From: Scytonema sp. UIC 10036
GTDB taxonomy: Bacteria; Cyanobacteriota; Cyanobacteriia; Cyanobacteriales; Nostocaceae
NCBI RefSeq assembly: GCF_009725235.1
Contig: NZ_WJFC01000003.1
Span: 124,001-188,000 of the forward strand
Length of the DNA stretch: 64,000 nucleotides
Reading direction: 5' to 3'
Position 1 is the stretch's first letter. Every line of letters starts with the position of its first letter. The notes beneath the pieces are model-generated. The model ran no database searches, was not told the origin of the DNA, and saw only the letters and a list, made by a program, of their open reading frames with translations. This document shows, piece after piece, positions 41,852 to 50,804 of this stretch. The translations under genes and the position numbers were made by a program.

Positions 41852-42571
41852 ATGACCACTGCGTTTAGACCCCAAAGTACCACTCTTGACTTAGACAAGT
41901 TAAATGAAAGATTCGAGACCGCTCATCCAAGAGAAATACTGGCGTGGTCTGTGCAAAATCACCCAACCGGACTGGTACAAACCAGCGCCTTCAACGTCGA
42001 TGACCTGATCGTTACCGATATTTTGTATCGAGACCTCAAGCATCCAGTCCCCGTAATCTTCCTCGATACCCTCTACCACTTCCCACAAACACTAGAACTT
42101 GTTGCCAAAGCCAAAGACATCTACAACCTGGATTTGAAAGTTTACAAAACACCCGATGTAGACAGTCGCGAAGCCTTTGTCGCCAAATATGGGGAAGCAC
42201 TTTGGGATACAGACATTGCTAAATTCCATGAAGTTACCAAGATAGAACCTTTGCAAAGAGGTCTATCCGAACTGAACACCCTTGCTTGGATTACTGGACG
42301 CCGTCGCGATCAAGCTGTCACCCGTGCCAATATGCCCATCTTTGAATTAGATGGTAACAAGCGCCTCAAGATAAATCCTCTAGCAAATTGGACGCGCCAA
42401 CTCTCTTGGGAATACGTTGCCGAACATGGTGTTATTTATAACCCTTTACATGACCAAGGGTATCCAAGCATTGGTGATGAGCCTATTACAACCCCAGTCG
42501 CTGATGGTGAAGATGAGCGTGCTGGACGCTGGCGGGGAAGTAATAAAACAGAGTGTGGAATTCATATTTAA
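41852..42571 (+). CDS. cysH: Phosphoadenylyl-sulfate reductase
   Basis: The 239-residue enzyme reduces PAPS to sulfite with thioredoxin in sulfate assimilation. The start at 41852 gives MTTAFRPQSTTLDLDKLNERF with GGAAAATT upstream; longer frames run into repeat DNA. Visible features: the VIFLDTLYHFPQTLEL strand, WITGRRRDQ and the C-terminal ECGIHI with the catalytic Cys. The paired Cys residues of iron-sulfur APS reductases are absent (the region reads HEVTKIEPL), which supports PAPS specificity. It is monocistronic with a terminator after it. Confidence 0.93.
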   Translation: MTTAFRPQSTTLDLDKLNERFETAHPREILAWSVQNHPTGLVQTSAFNVDDLIVTDILYRDLKHPVPVIFLDTLYHFPQTLELVAKAKDIYNLDLKVYKTPDVDSREAFVAKYGEALWDTDIAKFHEVTKIEPLQRGLSELNTLAWITGRRRDQAVTRANMPIFELDGNKRLKINPLANWTRQLSWEYVAEHGVIYNPLHDQGYPSIGDEPITTPVADGEDERAGRWRGSNKTECGIHI

Positions 42572-42616
42572 CGTATCAGTCAACACGTCTGTTTAAAAGG
42601 ATGTGGGAATTTCATA

Positions 42617-42661
42617 AGTCCTCAATCAGGTGGAACTTCCATCGCTTGAGGACTCATTTTT
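42617..42661 (+). terminator. Terminator after cysH
   Basis: The stem AGTCCTCAA (42617-42625) and TTGAGGACT (42646-42654) is followed by CATTTTTTG. It lies about 45 bp after the cysH stop. Confidence 0.8.
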
Positions 42662-42761
42662 TGTTAGGTACAAGCAAAGATAAAATGTTGGTATCAACCA
42701 AGGCTGGTTTCATTGCTTCTTCTCCCTAAAAAAGCCAGGTGGCGACGTGTAATTATTTCTT

Positions 42762-43013
42762 CACTTAATTCCTCATCTTCTCTGCTGCGCTCTGGAGCTT
42801 ACTCTGCGGTTCAAAAGCCATTTAATTAACCGCCGAGACGCAGAGTACACAGAGGTAAGAAGTGAGAGAGCGATTCATATCATCTCCGCTAGCATAACCA
42901 TAATAAAAGGTGCATAATTTCTTAGCGCCTTCGCGCCTTTGCGTGAGATTTATTCAAGGTATATAAACGAACATGATATGATTTTCCAAAGCTTTGATTC
43001 ACCTTGACAGGGC
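42762..43013. repeat. MITE-like element copy C, interrupted by a second element
   Basis: It shows the same internal arms as copy A (CTCTGCGGTTCAAAAG, AACCGCCGAGACGCAGAG) and the right end CACCTTGACAGGGC (43000-43013). The left terminal repeat is lost. At 42877-42979 it is interrupted by copy 3 of the 104-bp element; both flanks rejoin with good match to copy A. The flanking TAGCAATGCTCACCCTAC (43013-43032) matches the outer flank of copy A. Confidence 0.75.
42877..42979. repeat. MITE-like 104-bp element, copy 3, nested in copy C
   Basis: It starts ATATCATCTCCGCTAGCATA and ends GAACATGATAT, with CTTAGCGCCTTCGCG inside. It sits within the other repeat, at the position equivalent to ATTCAT/TTTCC near 6510 in the uninterrupted copy A. 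Confidence 0.75.
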
Positions 43014-43075
43014 TAGCAATGCTCACCCTACGTGTTTACTTTGTCCATAAATTTTTTGCAATTTCCTCGGTCAAT

Positions 43076-43891
43076 ATGAACCTCAAGCAATTGACTCCTA
43101 TTTTTGGTATGTATTTGCTGACTTACCCAATTTGGCTGCATAGTCCCGTGCATGCTCAGCAACAAGATATCAAACTCATACCCTTTTTTGACAATGAAAA
43201 CAATCCCGTACCTGTAGACTTTCCTGAAGGACAAAAACTCGATATTTCCCCTCCACCTCCTCAATTGAATTCCTTCGACAAAGCTGTATTAAACGTCTGC
43301 GGTTCTATAGGTACTAGAGTTAGCCCTGATAAATTTAAGAAGTTGCTGTCATCTTATCCAGATGTATTGCAAAAACTTCAGCAAGTGACCAAGGGAGAAT
43401 TGCGTCCCGGACGCAGGGGAAAAGCACAATTTTTAGAAGATTTAACAGAAATTTGGTTTAAGCGTCGCGGATTTGAACATATTTTTTGTGGAGAAATATA
43501 TAACGCTAATGATATCGGTGGCTTACATTTTTATGGCAGATATTTAGAATTACAAAATCTGGGAATTGGAGGACACTTTGTCAGCGATAAAACTCGCGAG
43601 GAAGTTGTTCCTGGTGTTATATATACATTAGGAGTTGTCATCAAGCAAGGTAACCAAATAGTGACAGATGTTATTAAAGGATACGGTTATCTTAGTAATG
43701 CTCAAGAAATGCTTTTAGATGTCACAAAAGTCTTTAAACTGCAAGGAGAAACTGACGGAGCTTGCATATATAATGCACGAGACCAAGAAACTGGAAAAAT
43801 TTTCCCTACAGTCTTTGTTAGGAAGGAAAGGGCAATAATTACCTACTACACTGATGCGACACCTAACGGTGAAAAATGTAAAGATTCTTAA
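43076..43891 (+). CDS. Secreted EndoU (XendoU-like) endoribonuclease homologue
   Basis: The 271-residue protein begins MNLKQLTPIFGMYLLTYPIW with a signal peptide ending near PVHAQQ; upstream in-frame ATGs lie in repeat DNA, so this start is preferred. RRGFEHIFCGEI (H135) and DIGGLHFYGRY (H151) match the two catalytic His of the EndoU fold, with the 16-residue spacing known from XendoU. GYGYLSNAQEMLLDVTKVF and IFPTVFVRKERAIITYY form the typical C-terminal half; the catalytic Lys is not assigned with certainty. EndoU enzymes cut RNA at U residues. An exported one could act on extracellular RNA or in competition. It is not linked to an immunity gene here. Confidence 0.8.
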   Translation: MNLKQLTPIFGMYLLTYPIWLHSPVHAQQQDIKLIPFFDNENNPVPVDFPEGQKLDISPPPPQLNSFDKAVLNVCGSIGTRVSPDKFKKLLSSYPDVLQKLQQVTKGELRPGRRGKAQFLEDLTEIWFKRRGFEHIFCGEIYNANDIGGLHFYGRYLELQNLGIGGHFVSDKTREEVVPGVIYTLGVVIKQGNQIVTDVIKGYGYLSNAQEMLLDVTKVFKLQGETDGACIYNARDQETGKIFPTVFVRKERAIITYYTDATPNGEKCKDS

Positions 43892-43991
43892 TTGTTTAAC
43901 CTTTTAACTAAAAGTTAAATCACAGGCAATCAGTAGTTAACAATAAGCGCTCAATGTGGGATTGTCCACTGAGGAAGAAAGAAGAAAATAG

Positions 43992-44957
43992 ATGTCTAGA
44001 TTGAGGTTCATCTTGCTGTTCCTCGCCATGGTAATCTCATTGATTACCTTCAATTCTTTACCGATCGCCAGTACTCAAGCCAAGGTTACCAATCTCAACC
44101 AGTATATCCTTCCTGGTGAGAGAGTTTTTCCAGAGGGTATTGCCTACCAACGAACAACTAAAGACTTTTTTGTCAGTAGCACTACAGATGGGACGATTTT
44201 CCAAGGCAATCTCAGGCAAGAATCAGCAGACGTGTTCCTATCAGGTGGTACTGATGGACGCACAGCAGCCGCCGGTTTGAAAGTGGACAATCGCAAAAAC
44301 CGACTGTTTGTAGCAGGAGGCAATACCGGTCAAATCTTTGTCTACGACACTCATACCCGCGAACTGCTTGGTAAGTTCAACAACCAAAAAACTTCTACAT
44401 TCATCAATGATGTAGCTATCTCCCCAAACGGAGATGCCTACTTTACTGACTCATTAGACCCGACTTTATACAAAGTTTCGACTAACGAAGCAAACGAAAT
44501 CGAGTTTTCGCCTTGGCTCGATTTGACTGGTACAGAATTGGTGTATCAGTCAGGCTTTAACTTGAACGGTATTGCTGCCACTTATGATGGCAAGTACTTA
44601 ATTGTTGTGCAATCTAATACCGGAAAGTTATTCCGAATTGGTATTGCAAGCCAACAGGTAACGGAAATTGACTTGGGCGGTGAAAGGCTAACCAACGGTG
44701 ATGGTATCTTGCTCAGTTTCGGGCGAATTTTGTACGTCGTGCGTAACCAGCAACAGTTGATAGTCAAAGTGCAACTAGACGAAGATTTCTCTCGCGGTAG
44801 TGTGGTCTCCAGCACAACCGATCCATCAATTGCATACCCGACCACCATTGCCCAAGCTAAAGATAGGCTGCTTGTTGTCAACTCTCAGTTTAATAGACGT
44901 GGAGCAGGGTTATCACCTGACTTGCCGTTTACTGTTTCTAGCATTCCCGCTCCCTAA
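43992..44957 (+). CDS. Secreted SMP-30/gluconolactonase-like beta-propeller protein
   Basis: The 321-residue protein has a signal peptide (LLFLAMVISLITFNSLPIASTQA). A six-bladed propeller-like body follows, with FPEGIAYQRTTKDFFVSST, LKVDNRKNRLFVAGGNTGQIFVYD, INDVAISPNGDAYFTDSL and NLNGIAATYDGKYLIVVQ. These are the blade motifs of SMP-30/gluconolactonase-like proteins. The conserved Asn/Asp (IND, LNG, TNGDG) would bind a divalent cation. The substrate is unknown; it could be a lactonase or a binding protein. Confidence 0.82.
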   Translation: MSRLRFILLFLAMVISLITFNSLPIASTQAKVTNLNQYILPGERVFPEGIAYQRTTKDFFVSSTTDGTIFQGNLRQESADVFLSGGTDGRTAAAGLKVDNRKNRLFVAGGNTGQIFVYDTHTRELLGKFNNQKTSTFINDVAISPNGDAYFTDSLDPTLYKVSTNEANEIEFSPWLDLTGTELVYQSGFNLNGIAATYDGKYLIVVQSNTGKLFRIGIASQQVTEIDLGGERLTNGDGILLSFGRILYVVRNQQQLIVKVQLDEDFSRGSVVSSTTDPSIAYPTTIAQAKDRLLVVNSQFNRRGAGLSPDLPFTVSSIPAP

Positions 44958-44983
44958 TCAAACTCAGTCAAGGACAATATACA

Positions 44984-45046
44984 ATGAAGAAACTCTTTCG
45001 TATACTGGCTGTTGGTGCGATCGCGACAAGTTGGAGATTTACTTAA
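44984..45046 (+). pseudogene. 5' remnant of a gene cut by a palindromic repeat
   Basis: AAGGACAATATACA precedes an ATG, and the frame MKKLFRILAVGAIATSWRFT reads like the start of a signal peptide, then stops. The stop falls where the repeat sequence TTAAATCGCCAAACGTATTG begins (compare its copy near 50490-50512). The rest of the gene is missing. Confidence 0.5.
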
Positions 45047-45133
45047 ATCGCCAAACGTATTGTGTAGGTTGGGTTGAGGAACGAAACCCAACAATTTGAT
45101 TCAATGTTGGGTTTCGTTCCTCAACCCAACCTA
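45042..45133. repeat. Palindromic element with perfect 29-bp arms
   Basis: Arms at 45065-45093 and 45105-45133 (TAGGTTGGGTTGAGGAACGA... and its complement) are perfectly complementary around an 11-nt loop. A one-sided copy lies at about 50458-50512. Confidence 0.85.
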
Positions 45134-45184
45134 CTAGGAACAATCATGTTTGGTATGCTGAATCTAGACTAACTTTTATTCAAA

Positions 45185-47329
45185 ATGTCTATGCCCGCGC
45201 CTACCATTAACCCTCTCAGTACAGCCTTTCCCTTGACAGCCGTTGTCGGTCAAGAAGCAATCAAGATAGCCCTGCTGTTAGCTGCAGTCGATCCGGGTTT
45301 GGGAGGTGTAGCGATCGCAGGTCGTCGCGGTACGGCAAAATCAGTTATGGCGCGTGCTATCCACGCCTTACTCCCACCGATTGAAGTTGTTAAGGGTTCT
45401 ATCAGCAATTGCGACCCCAATCATCTAGAAGAATGGGATGATAAAATTTTAGAAACCCTTGTAGAACAGGATGCCCAGTCCACAACAGTAGAAACAGAAA
45501 TCATAAGCGCTCCTTTTGTCCAAATTCCTCTAGGCGTAACAGAGGACAGACTTTTGGGTTCTGTGGATGTGGAAGAATCGGTTAAACAAGGGGATACTGT
45601 TTTTCAACCCGGTTTGCTTGCTCAAGCGAATCGCGGCGTTCTTTATGTGGATGAAATTAACTTATTAGATGACCAAATTTCAAATCAACTTCTCACAGTT
45701 TTATCTGAGGGGCGCAACCAGATAGAACGAGAGGGCATTAGTTTTCAGCATCCCTGCAAGCCCTTGTTCATCGCTACCTATAACCCAGAAGAAGGGACTC
45801 TGCGGGAACACTTACTCGATCGAATTGCGATCGCGCTTTCTGCTGATGGTGTCCTAGGTTTAGATGACAGAGTGCAAGCAGTAGAAAAAGCAATTTCCTA
45901 CTCCCAATCACCTCAAGAATTTATCAAACAGTACAGCGAAGATATAGACGCCCTCAAAACCCAAATTATCTTGGCACGGGAATGGTTAAAAGAAGTTACC
46001 ATCTCTCACGAACAAATTGGTTACTTGGTAGAAGAAGCAGTACGTGGAGGAGTTCAGGGACATCGTGCTGAAATATTTGCCGTGCGAGTTGCCAAAGCAT
46101 CTGCAGCTTTAGATGGACGCACGCAAGTCACTGCTGAAGATTTGCGGCGTGCTGTGGAACTCGTTATAGTGCCACGGACAACTATTATACAAACACCTCC
46201 ACTCGAAGAACCACCGCCACCACCTCCCCCACCTCAGAATCAAGAAGAACCTCAAGATGATTCCGAACAAGAACAAGAGGAACAGGAAGAGCAACAAGAG
46301 GAACAAGAACAGCCAGAACAAGAACCACCAAGCGTTCCTGAAGAATTTATCTTCGATCCTGAAGGAGTCATTCTCGATTCCAGCGTGCTTTATTTTGCTC
46401 AGATGGCACAACGGCAAGGAAAATCTGGCAGTCGCAGCTTAATTTTTTCAGAAGATCGGGGACGATACATCAAACCGATGTTGCCCAAAGGAAAAGTACG
46501 GCGCATCGCTGTAGATGCCACTCTCCGCACTGCAGCCCCCTATCAGAAAGCAAGACGGCAGAGGTATGAGAATCAGGGACAAGGTAGACAAGGTAGACAA
46601 GGTAGACAAGGTAGACAAGGTAGACAAGGTGGCAACATTTCTCCCTTGTCTACCCCCTCTTCCCCCAAAAAGCGGGTATTTGTAGAGCAAGGTGATATCC
46701 GCTCAAAGCGTTTGGTGAGAAAAGCGGGTGCTCTTGTTATTTTTATTGTGGATGCATCGGGTTCTATGGCACTGAACAGAATGCAGTCAGCCAAAGGAGC
46801 AGTAATGCAATTGCTGACAGAAGCATATCAAAACCGCGACCAAGTTGCTTTGATTCCTTTTAGAGGAGAACAGGCAGAAGTTTTATTACCGCCAACTCGT
46901 TCTATTGCACTGGCGCGTAATCGTTTGGAAAGATTACCGTGTGGTGGTGGTTCGCCACTCGCTCATGGTTTAACTCAAGCTGTACGTGTCGGTTTAAATG
47001 CTCAAATGAGTGGTGATATCGGTCAAGTTGTGATTGTAGCGATCACTGATGGACGTGGCAATATTCCTTTGTCGCGTTCTTTAGGTGAACCCCAAGAACC
47101 AGGGCAAAAACCAGATATAAAAGCAGAGTTGTTAGACATTGCTGCCAGAATACGAGCTTTGGGAATGCAGTTATTAGTAATAGATACTGAAAGTAAATTT
47201 GTTTCTACTGGGTTTGCTAAAGAGTTAGCCAAGAATGCTGGAGGTAAATATTATCATTTGCCAAAAGCTAACGATAAAGCTATTGCTGCTATGACAAAAG
47301 GGGCAATTGCTGATTTAAAATCTAAATAA
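45185..47329 (+). CDS. chlD: Magnesium chelatase subunit D
   Basis: The 714-residue ChlD works with ChlI and ChlH to insert Mg2+ into protoporphyrin IX, the first committed step to chlorophyll. N-terminal AAA+ domain: Walker [11 protein letters not shown] (K52), [14 protein letters not shown] as Walker [14 protein letters not shown] Pro/Glu/Gln-rich acidic linker (about 340-385) follows, then the C-terminal integrin-I domain with [15 protein letters not shown] (D523) and [17 protein letters not shown]. Residues about 462-495 (repeated GRQ units, then a Ser/Pro stretch) come from an in-frame GACAAGG repeat insertion just before the I domain. It is the expected essential gene, so the insertion must be tolerated unless another copy exists. 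Confidence 0.95.
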   Translation: MSMPAPTINPLSTAFPLTAVVGQEAIKIALLLAAVDPGLGGVAIAGRRGTAKSVMARAIHALLPPIEVVKGSISNCDPNHLEEWDDKILETLVEQDAQSTTVETEIISAPFVQIPLGVTEDRLLGSVDVEESVKQGDTVFQPGLLAQANRGVLYVDEINLLDDQISNQLLTVLSEGRNQIEREGISFQHPCKPLFIATYNPEEGTLREHLLDRIAIALSADGVLGLDDRVQAVEKAISYSQSPQEFIKQYSEDIDALKTQIILAREWLKEVTISHEQIGYLVEEAVRGGVQGHRAEIFAVRVAKASAALDGRTQVTAEDLRRAVELVIVPRTTIIQTPPLEEPPPPPPPPQNQEEPQDDSEQEQEEQEEQQEEQEQPEQEPPSVPEEFIFDPEGVILDSSVLYFAQMAQRQGKSGSRSLIFSEDRGRYIKPMLPKGKVRRIAVDATLRTAAPYQKARRQRYENQGQGRQGRQGRQGRQGRQGGNISPLSTPSSPKKRVFVEQGDIRSKRLVRKAGALVIFIVDASGSMALNRMQSAKGAVMQLLTEAYQNRDQVALIPFRGEQAEVLLPPTRSIALARNRLERLPCGGGSPLAHGLTQAVRVGLNAQMSGDIGQVVIVAITDGRGNIPLSRSLGEPQEPGQKPDIKAELLDIAARIRALGMQLLVIDTESKFVSTGFAKELAKNAGGKYYHLPKANDKAIAAMTKGAIADLKSK
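46570..46668. repeat. In-frame GACAAGG repeat element inside chlD
   Basis: Five exact 9-nt TAGACAAGG units follow a GGGACAAGG. Then come CAACATTTCTCCCTTGTCTACC and a C-rich tail, mirroring the element at 3577-3662. In this frame each unit encodes Gly-Arg-Gln. Confidence 0.9.
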
Positions 47330-47332
47330 ATT

Positions 47333-47400
47333 AGTTACTGGTTATTGGTTATTGGTTAGTGGTTCAACTAACAACTAACAACTAACAACTAACAACTAAC
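47333..47400. repeat. TTGGTTA / CTAACAA tandem repeats forming a hairpin
   Basis: GGTTATT/GGTTAGT units face five CTAACAA units between the convergent chlD and sigF genes. A similar arrangement follows prfB at 51918-51980. It may help to end transcription from both sides. Confidence 0.8.
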
Positions 47401-48188
47401 TATGCACTTGTTGCAACTGCTTGTGGTTGTAACATGGTGACTAAGTCTTGGATTCCTTTTTGGAGATATCTTGTGACTGTCATTGGGCTGGTGCCAATTT
47501 TCTTGGCTGCATCTTTACGAGATAGTTCTTTTAAATACACCATTTCAACTGCCATGCGGGGCTTTTCTTCTAGCTTATTAATGGCTCCTTGAAGTTGTTG
47601 CTGTTCTTCTTCTAATTGTTGGAGGACGGCAAAACGAGGACAGGGCAGTGCTTCTCCTAAGGTGATTTGGCAATCAACGTTTTGAACTACGGTAGCATCT
47701 AAACTTAAAGGCAATCGGTTTTGAGCCGCTAACTTGGTTTCTTGCCATTCTTGTACGGATACCTTAAGTTCTTTGGCAATTTCTGAATCTTTGGCAGGAC
47801 GACCTAACGCTATCGATAATTCTTTACGAACTTTTTGTCCTTCATTATACAGCTCTTGCCAGCGACGGGGAATTTTTAGTAGGGTGCTGCGATCGCGTAA
47901 AAAGTGCAGCATCTCACCACGAATATAAGGAACTGCAAAGGAACTAAAAGCGTATCCTTGGGTAGGATCGAAGCGCTCAATAGCTCTTATTAGACCAAAA
48001 TAACCAATTTGTTCTAAATCTTCATATGGTTCGTTGCATTGATGGCTGAATTTATGAGCCATCTTGCGTACCAGTCCAGTATGTAACTGTACGAGCTGAT
48101 TGCGAAGTTTAATGGAAGGGTTCTGGTGGTACAACTGTAATAATTCTATGCCATCAAACCGGGTAGAAGATTGATTAGTTGCCATCAT
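47400..48188 (-). CDS. sigF: RNA polymerase sigma factor, SigF type (group 3)
   Basis: With the start at 48188 (GAGGAATTTATT before ATG) the protein has 262 residues, normal for cyanobacterial SigF; 51 residues of upstream open frame look non-conserved. Region 2: LVQLHTGLVRKMAHKF, YEDLEQIGYFGLIRAIERFDP, FSSFAVPYIRGEMLHFLRD. Region 3 starts at RPAKDSEIAKELKV. Region 4: AVEMVYLKELSRKDAAKKIGTSPMTVTRYLQKGI. Group 3 SigF controls pili, motility and stress genes in model cyanobacteria. The 3' end lies at the hairpin repeat shared with chlD. Confidence 0.9.
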   Translation of the reverse strand: MMATNQSSTRFDGIELLQLYHQNPSIKLRNQLVQLHTGLVRKMAHKFSHQCNEPYEDLEQIGYFGLIRAIERFDPTQGYAFSSFAVPYIRGEMLHFLRDRSTLLKIPRRWQELYNEGQKVRKELSIALGRPAKDSEIAKELKVSVQEWQETKLAAQNRLPLSLDATVVQNVDCQITLGEALPCPRFAVLQQLEEEQQQLQGAINKLEEKPRMAVEMVYLKELSRKDAAKKIGTSPMTVTRYLQKGIQDLVTMLQPQAVATSA

Positions 48189-48558
48189 AATAAATTCCTC
48201 TTTAGTAACTACTGGTTTTTGGGAAAAATAAGAGTTGCGTATACGTTTTTCAAAGCTGTCATTATTTTCCTTAGGAAGCCCTTTGGAAACCATTCGTTGT
48301 TCCACTGAACTTATAAGAGGCTCCACCGCAAGAATCAGCATTTACACGGATTCTTTTTCCTGTGCTTCTGGATTCATGCACAGCTTACCTTTATGCGGAG
48401 AAATGTTAAATCGTGTAAAGTAAGGAGGGGTTAGGGGTTAGGAGGTGGGGGTTAGGGAAGAGCTGCTGTAGTATTGTGGCTGTTCGGAGAAGCGATCGGT
48501 AAAAATAGAAGTAAACGCAAACAACAATTCTTGGCTTAAAAACCTCTTCCCTTGAAAT

Positions 48559-49287
48559 ATGAGCAATACCAGCAACTTCCGAGAAGCGATTTCTAAGGCT
48601 AAAACGCAAGCCCTACTAGGTCCCAACGTGATCGCCAACGCCCTGCCTTACTTAGGAGGCGGGTTGGTTCTCACTGCGTTGGGGACTTATGGTGGACTCG
48701 GTGTTATCCGTAATCACCCAGCGCTGTTTTTCCCCACTTTCATTGGGGCGGTGATTGTGGAATTGATTTTGTTCTTTGTTGCCCAAAATGTTGCCGAAAA
48801 AGGTAACAAGAAAGTTGCACTACCCCTGTTGGCAACTTACAGCCTTTTATCTGGATATACTCTCAGTGGTTTGATTTTCGTTGCATTGCGAACTCAAGGT
48901 GTAGGCATACAAGGTATTGGGCTCGCAGCCCTTGGTTGTGGTGTCACTTTTATCGCTGCCCGTCAAATTGGCTCAAATCTCTCTGAGTCAGATGGTATGG
49001 CTTTGACAAGAACCATTAACTTAGGGTTAATTGCACTAGTTGTTGTCGTTGGAGTGCAATTTTTATTTAGCTTGTTTGGTGTTTATACACCTACTTGGCT
49101 GGAAATTGGCATTTCGGGTGTGGGAGTCTTTCTCTTTATTGGCGTATCTGTCGTTGACTTCTACATCTTGCCCCGTACTTACCGTGATGACCAGTATCTA
49201 CCTGCTGCTTTATCGATGTATCTAACTTACATCAACCTCTTTATTTTTATCTTGCGATTGCTTATTGCTTTAAATAGTCGCGATTAA
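48559..49287 (+). CDS. Bax inhibitor-1/YccA family membrane protein
   Basis: The 242-residue protein has seven predicted membrane helices and the BI-1 family pattern: ANALPYLGGGLVLTALGTYG, FPTFIGAVIVELILFFVAQ, YSLLSGYTLSGLIF, and the C-terminal VDFYILPRTYRDDQYLPAALSMYLTYINLFIFILRLL. The Asp pair in the last two helices is the family's pH/Ca2+-gating site. The bacterial role is unclear (membrane homeostasis, calcium leak). The family name recalls cell-death control, but no link to the caspase genes 30 kb away is implied by position. Confidence 0.92.
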   Translation: MSNTSNFREAISKAKTQALLGPNVIANALPYLGGGLVLTALGTYGGLGVIRNHPALFFPTFIGAVIVELILFFVAQNVAEKGNKKVALPLLATYSLLSGYTLSGLIFVALRTQGVGIQGIGLAALGCGVTFIAARQIGSNLSESDGMALTRTINLGLIALVVVVGVQFLFSLFGVYTPTWLEIGISGVGVFLFIGVSVVDFYILPRTYRDDQYLPAALSMYLTYINLFIFILRLLIALNSRD

Positions 49288-49354
49288 ATAAAGAATCAGG
49301 GATTGGGAGCTAGGGGCTGGCGATTGGCGATTGGGAATTAATAAATTATCCCCA

Positions 49355-49455
49355 GAATGTGGGATGGGCAATCCTGCCCGTCCCCGATCAAAAGTAAGCT
49401 GTCCCTACGCCGCAACATCGCGATCGTTGCTGATAAAGCGTTGAAACCCACATTC
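49355..49455. repeat. Small element with GAATGTGGG terminal inverted repeats
   Basis: GAATGTGGG (49355-49363) and CCCACATTC (49447-49455) bound a 101-bp stretch with internal GGGCAATCCTGCCCG. It lies 17 bp upstream of the small gene at 49473. Only one copy was seen in the window. Confidence 0.5.
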
Positions 49456-49472
49456 CGCTTCTAGTTTAGGTT

Positions 49473-49703
49473 ATGGACACCATTGTATATCCTGAGAAGT
49501 ACCGCATACTCGAATGTCGCGCAGGTCGCTGGTTTGTCAAAAATGCTGATATCTTCTACAGGTTCAATAACTCTGATATCAATTATGACGATTTTGTTGA
49601 ATTGTACGGTATCACTGAGCAACAAGTAGTTATCGAATTATTCCGCATCAATGGCGGGAAAACGGGCTACTATCTAGCCAACCTCAAAGACAAGAAATAT
49701 TAA
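49473..49703 (+). CDS. Small conserved-looking hypothetical protein
   Basis: The 76-residue protein reads MDTIVYPEKYRILECRAGRW, then FYRFNNSDINYDDFVELYGITEQQVVIELFRIN, and ends in YYLANLKDKKY. It is soluble, slightly acidic, with mixed helix and strand. No family was recognised. Codon use is normal. Confidence 0.6.
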   Translation: MDTIVYPEKYRILECRAGRWFVKNADIFYRFNNSDINYDDFVELYGITEQQVVIELFRINGGKTGYYLANLKDKKY

Positions 49704-49933
49704 CATTAGCTTGAAATTGTAAACTTTGGAAAACTGGAATATTCACTAAATTATTGAGTTGAATTACCCCAAAATTTTTTAGAAAAATAGCAGGCGAGGT
49801 GTATAGCACTCGTTGTTTTGGCGACACCTCCTTTAAAACTAGCAAGGGTGATAATCATGCCCCTCTCCAAAACCTGATGCTTCTAAGTTTCACCTATCCT
49901 GGTGAAAATTCGTATTACCCACATTGCAAATAG

Positions 49934-50425
49934 TTATATTGTTGCCAATATAGATTCATTAACGTTGGTAACGCTAATAGTAAATTCTTGGGTGATGCTT
50001 GAACCCGACGCAAGTAAGTGAAACCTTCGCACGACTGTCGGGAGGAAGAACGTCTCATCATATTCATCGGTGCGATCGCCTATCAGTTCCTGCGATCGTG
50101 GGGTCATAAGTAATGCGATCGCTGTTCGTTGTACCACTAGGAGCCGTATCGTTAGCTAAAGCAGCTAAAATTGCTGGCGGTGTTGGAGAAAGATTTAGCG
50201 TTAAAGAAAAGCTGGCATGAGAAGTATTACCAGCAAAATCGGCGGCATTGACCTTGAGGGTATAGGGTCCGGAGTTAAGTCCTGTAAAATCAAGTAGATG
50301 GTCAAAAGTTCCGAGCGGGCTAATTGACACAGGAGTTGCAACCAAATCATCAATTTGAACACTCAGCGATGCAATAGCCGATCCAGTTCCATTAACAACA
50401 CCAACAAGTCGGGCTGTTGGAAACC
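49934..50425 (-). pseudogene. Fragment of a large cadherin/Ig-repeat surface protein gene
   Basis: Reading from about 50420 downwards: VGVVNGTGSAIASLSVQIDD, ISPLGTFDHLLDFTGLNSG, YTLKVNAADFAGNTS and ITYDPTIAGT, then a frame change to RRFHLLASGSSITQEFTISVTNVNE. These are repeat units of large cyanobacterial Ig-like/cadherin surface proteins. Both ends are missing and at least one frameshift is present. A palindromic repeat (about 50458-50512) lies just beyond the 5' side. Confidence 0.65.
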
Positions 50426-50804
50426 CCTGTCACTATCAGCAGGGGTGGTATAACATCATTGTTGGGTTTCGTTCCTCAACCCAACCTACACAATGCATTT
50501 GGCGATTTAAGATTTCCTTTATAAATGACCTCTAAAAGAGTGTTCTATCTGTGGTAAGCGCAACTCCCCACGCACTACCAACAACAAAAGTATCGGAACC
50601 TGCTCCACGCGATCGCGCTCTAGTCGTTTGGAGATGTCTACTGTAATTTCTCGCTGAACTCAAAGCAGCGATCGCTCTGAAAAATATCAATCATCAAGCA
50701 TACGGAACTACGTATATTGTTCAAGTATAGGTAGAATAAAAAGGTAAACAAGTTTATAAATCGATCGCATATCATTGTAAAGCGATCTTTCATCAGTCAA
50801 CATT
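50426..50804. other. Intergenic region with a half copy of the 29-bp-arm palindrome
   Basis: TTGTTGGGTTTCGTTCCTCA and the flank ACACAATGCATTTGGCGATT at about 50458-50512 match one half of the element at 45042-45133. The rest up to prfB shows nothing recognisable. The prfB promoter is presumably between 50700 and 50800. Confidence 0.6.

Noticed and set aside
43004..43075. Upstream in-frame start of the EndoU-like gene
   Set aside because: These codons lie in the flank of MITE-like copy C; the signal peptide begins properly at 43076.
46572..46630. Tandem repeat as a possible CRISPR array
   Set aside because: Units are 9 nt without spacers and lie inside chlD.
48189..48341. N-terminal extension of sigF by 51 codons
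   Set aside because: The ATG at 48188 has GAGGAA at good distance and gives the normal SigF length.
48559..49287. Functional link between the Bax-inhibitor-1 gene and the caspase cluster
   Set aside because: They are about 30 kb apart with housekeeping genes between, and the BI-1 family is widespread in bacteria without caspases.
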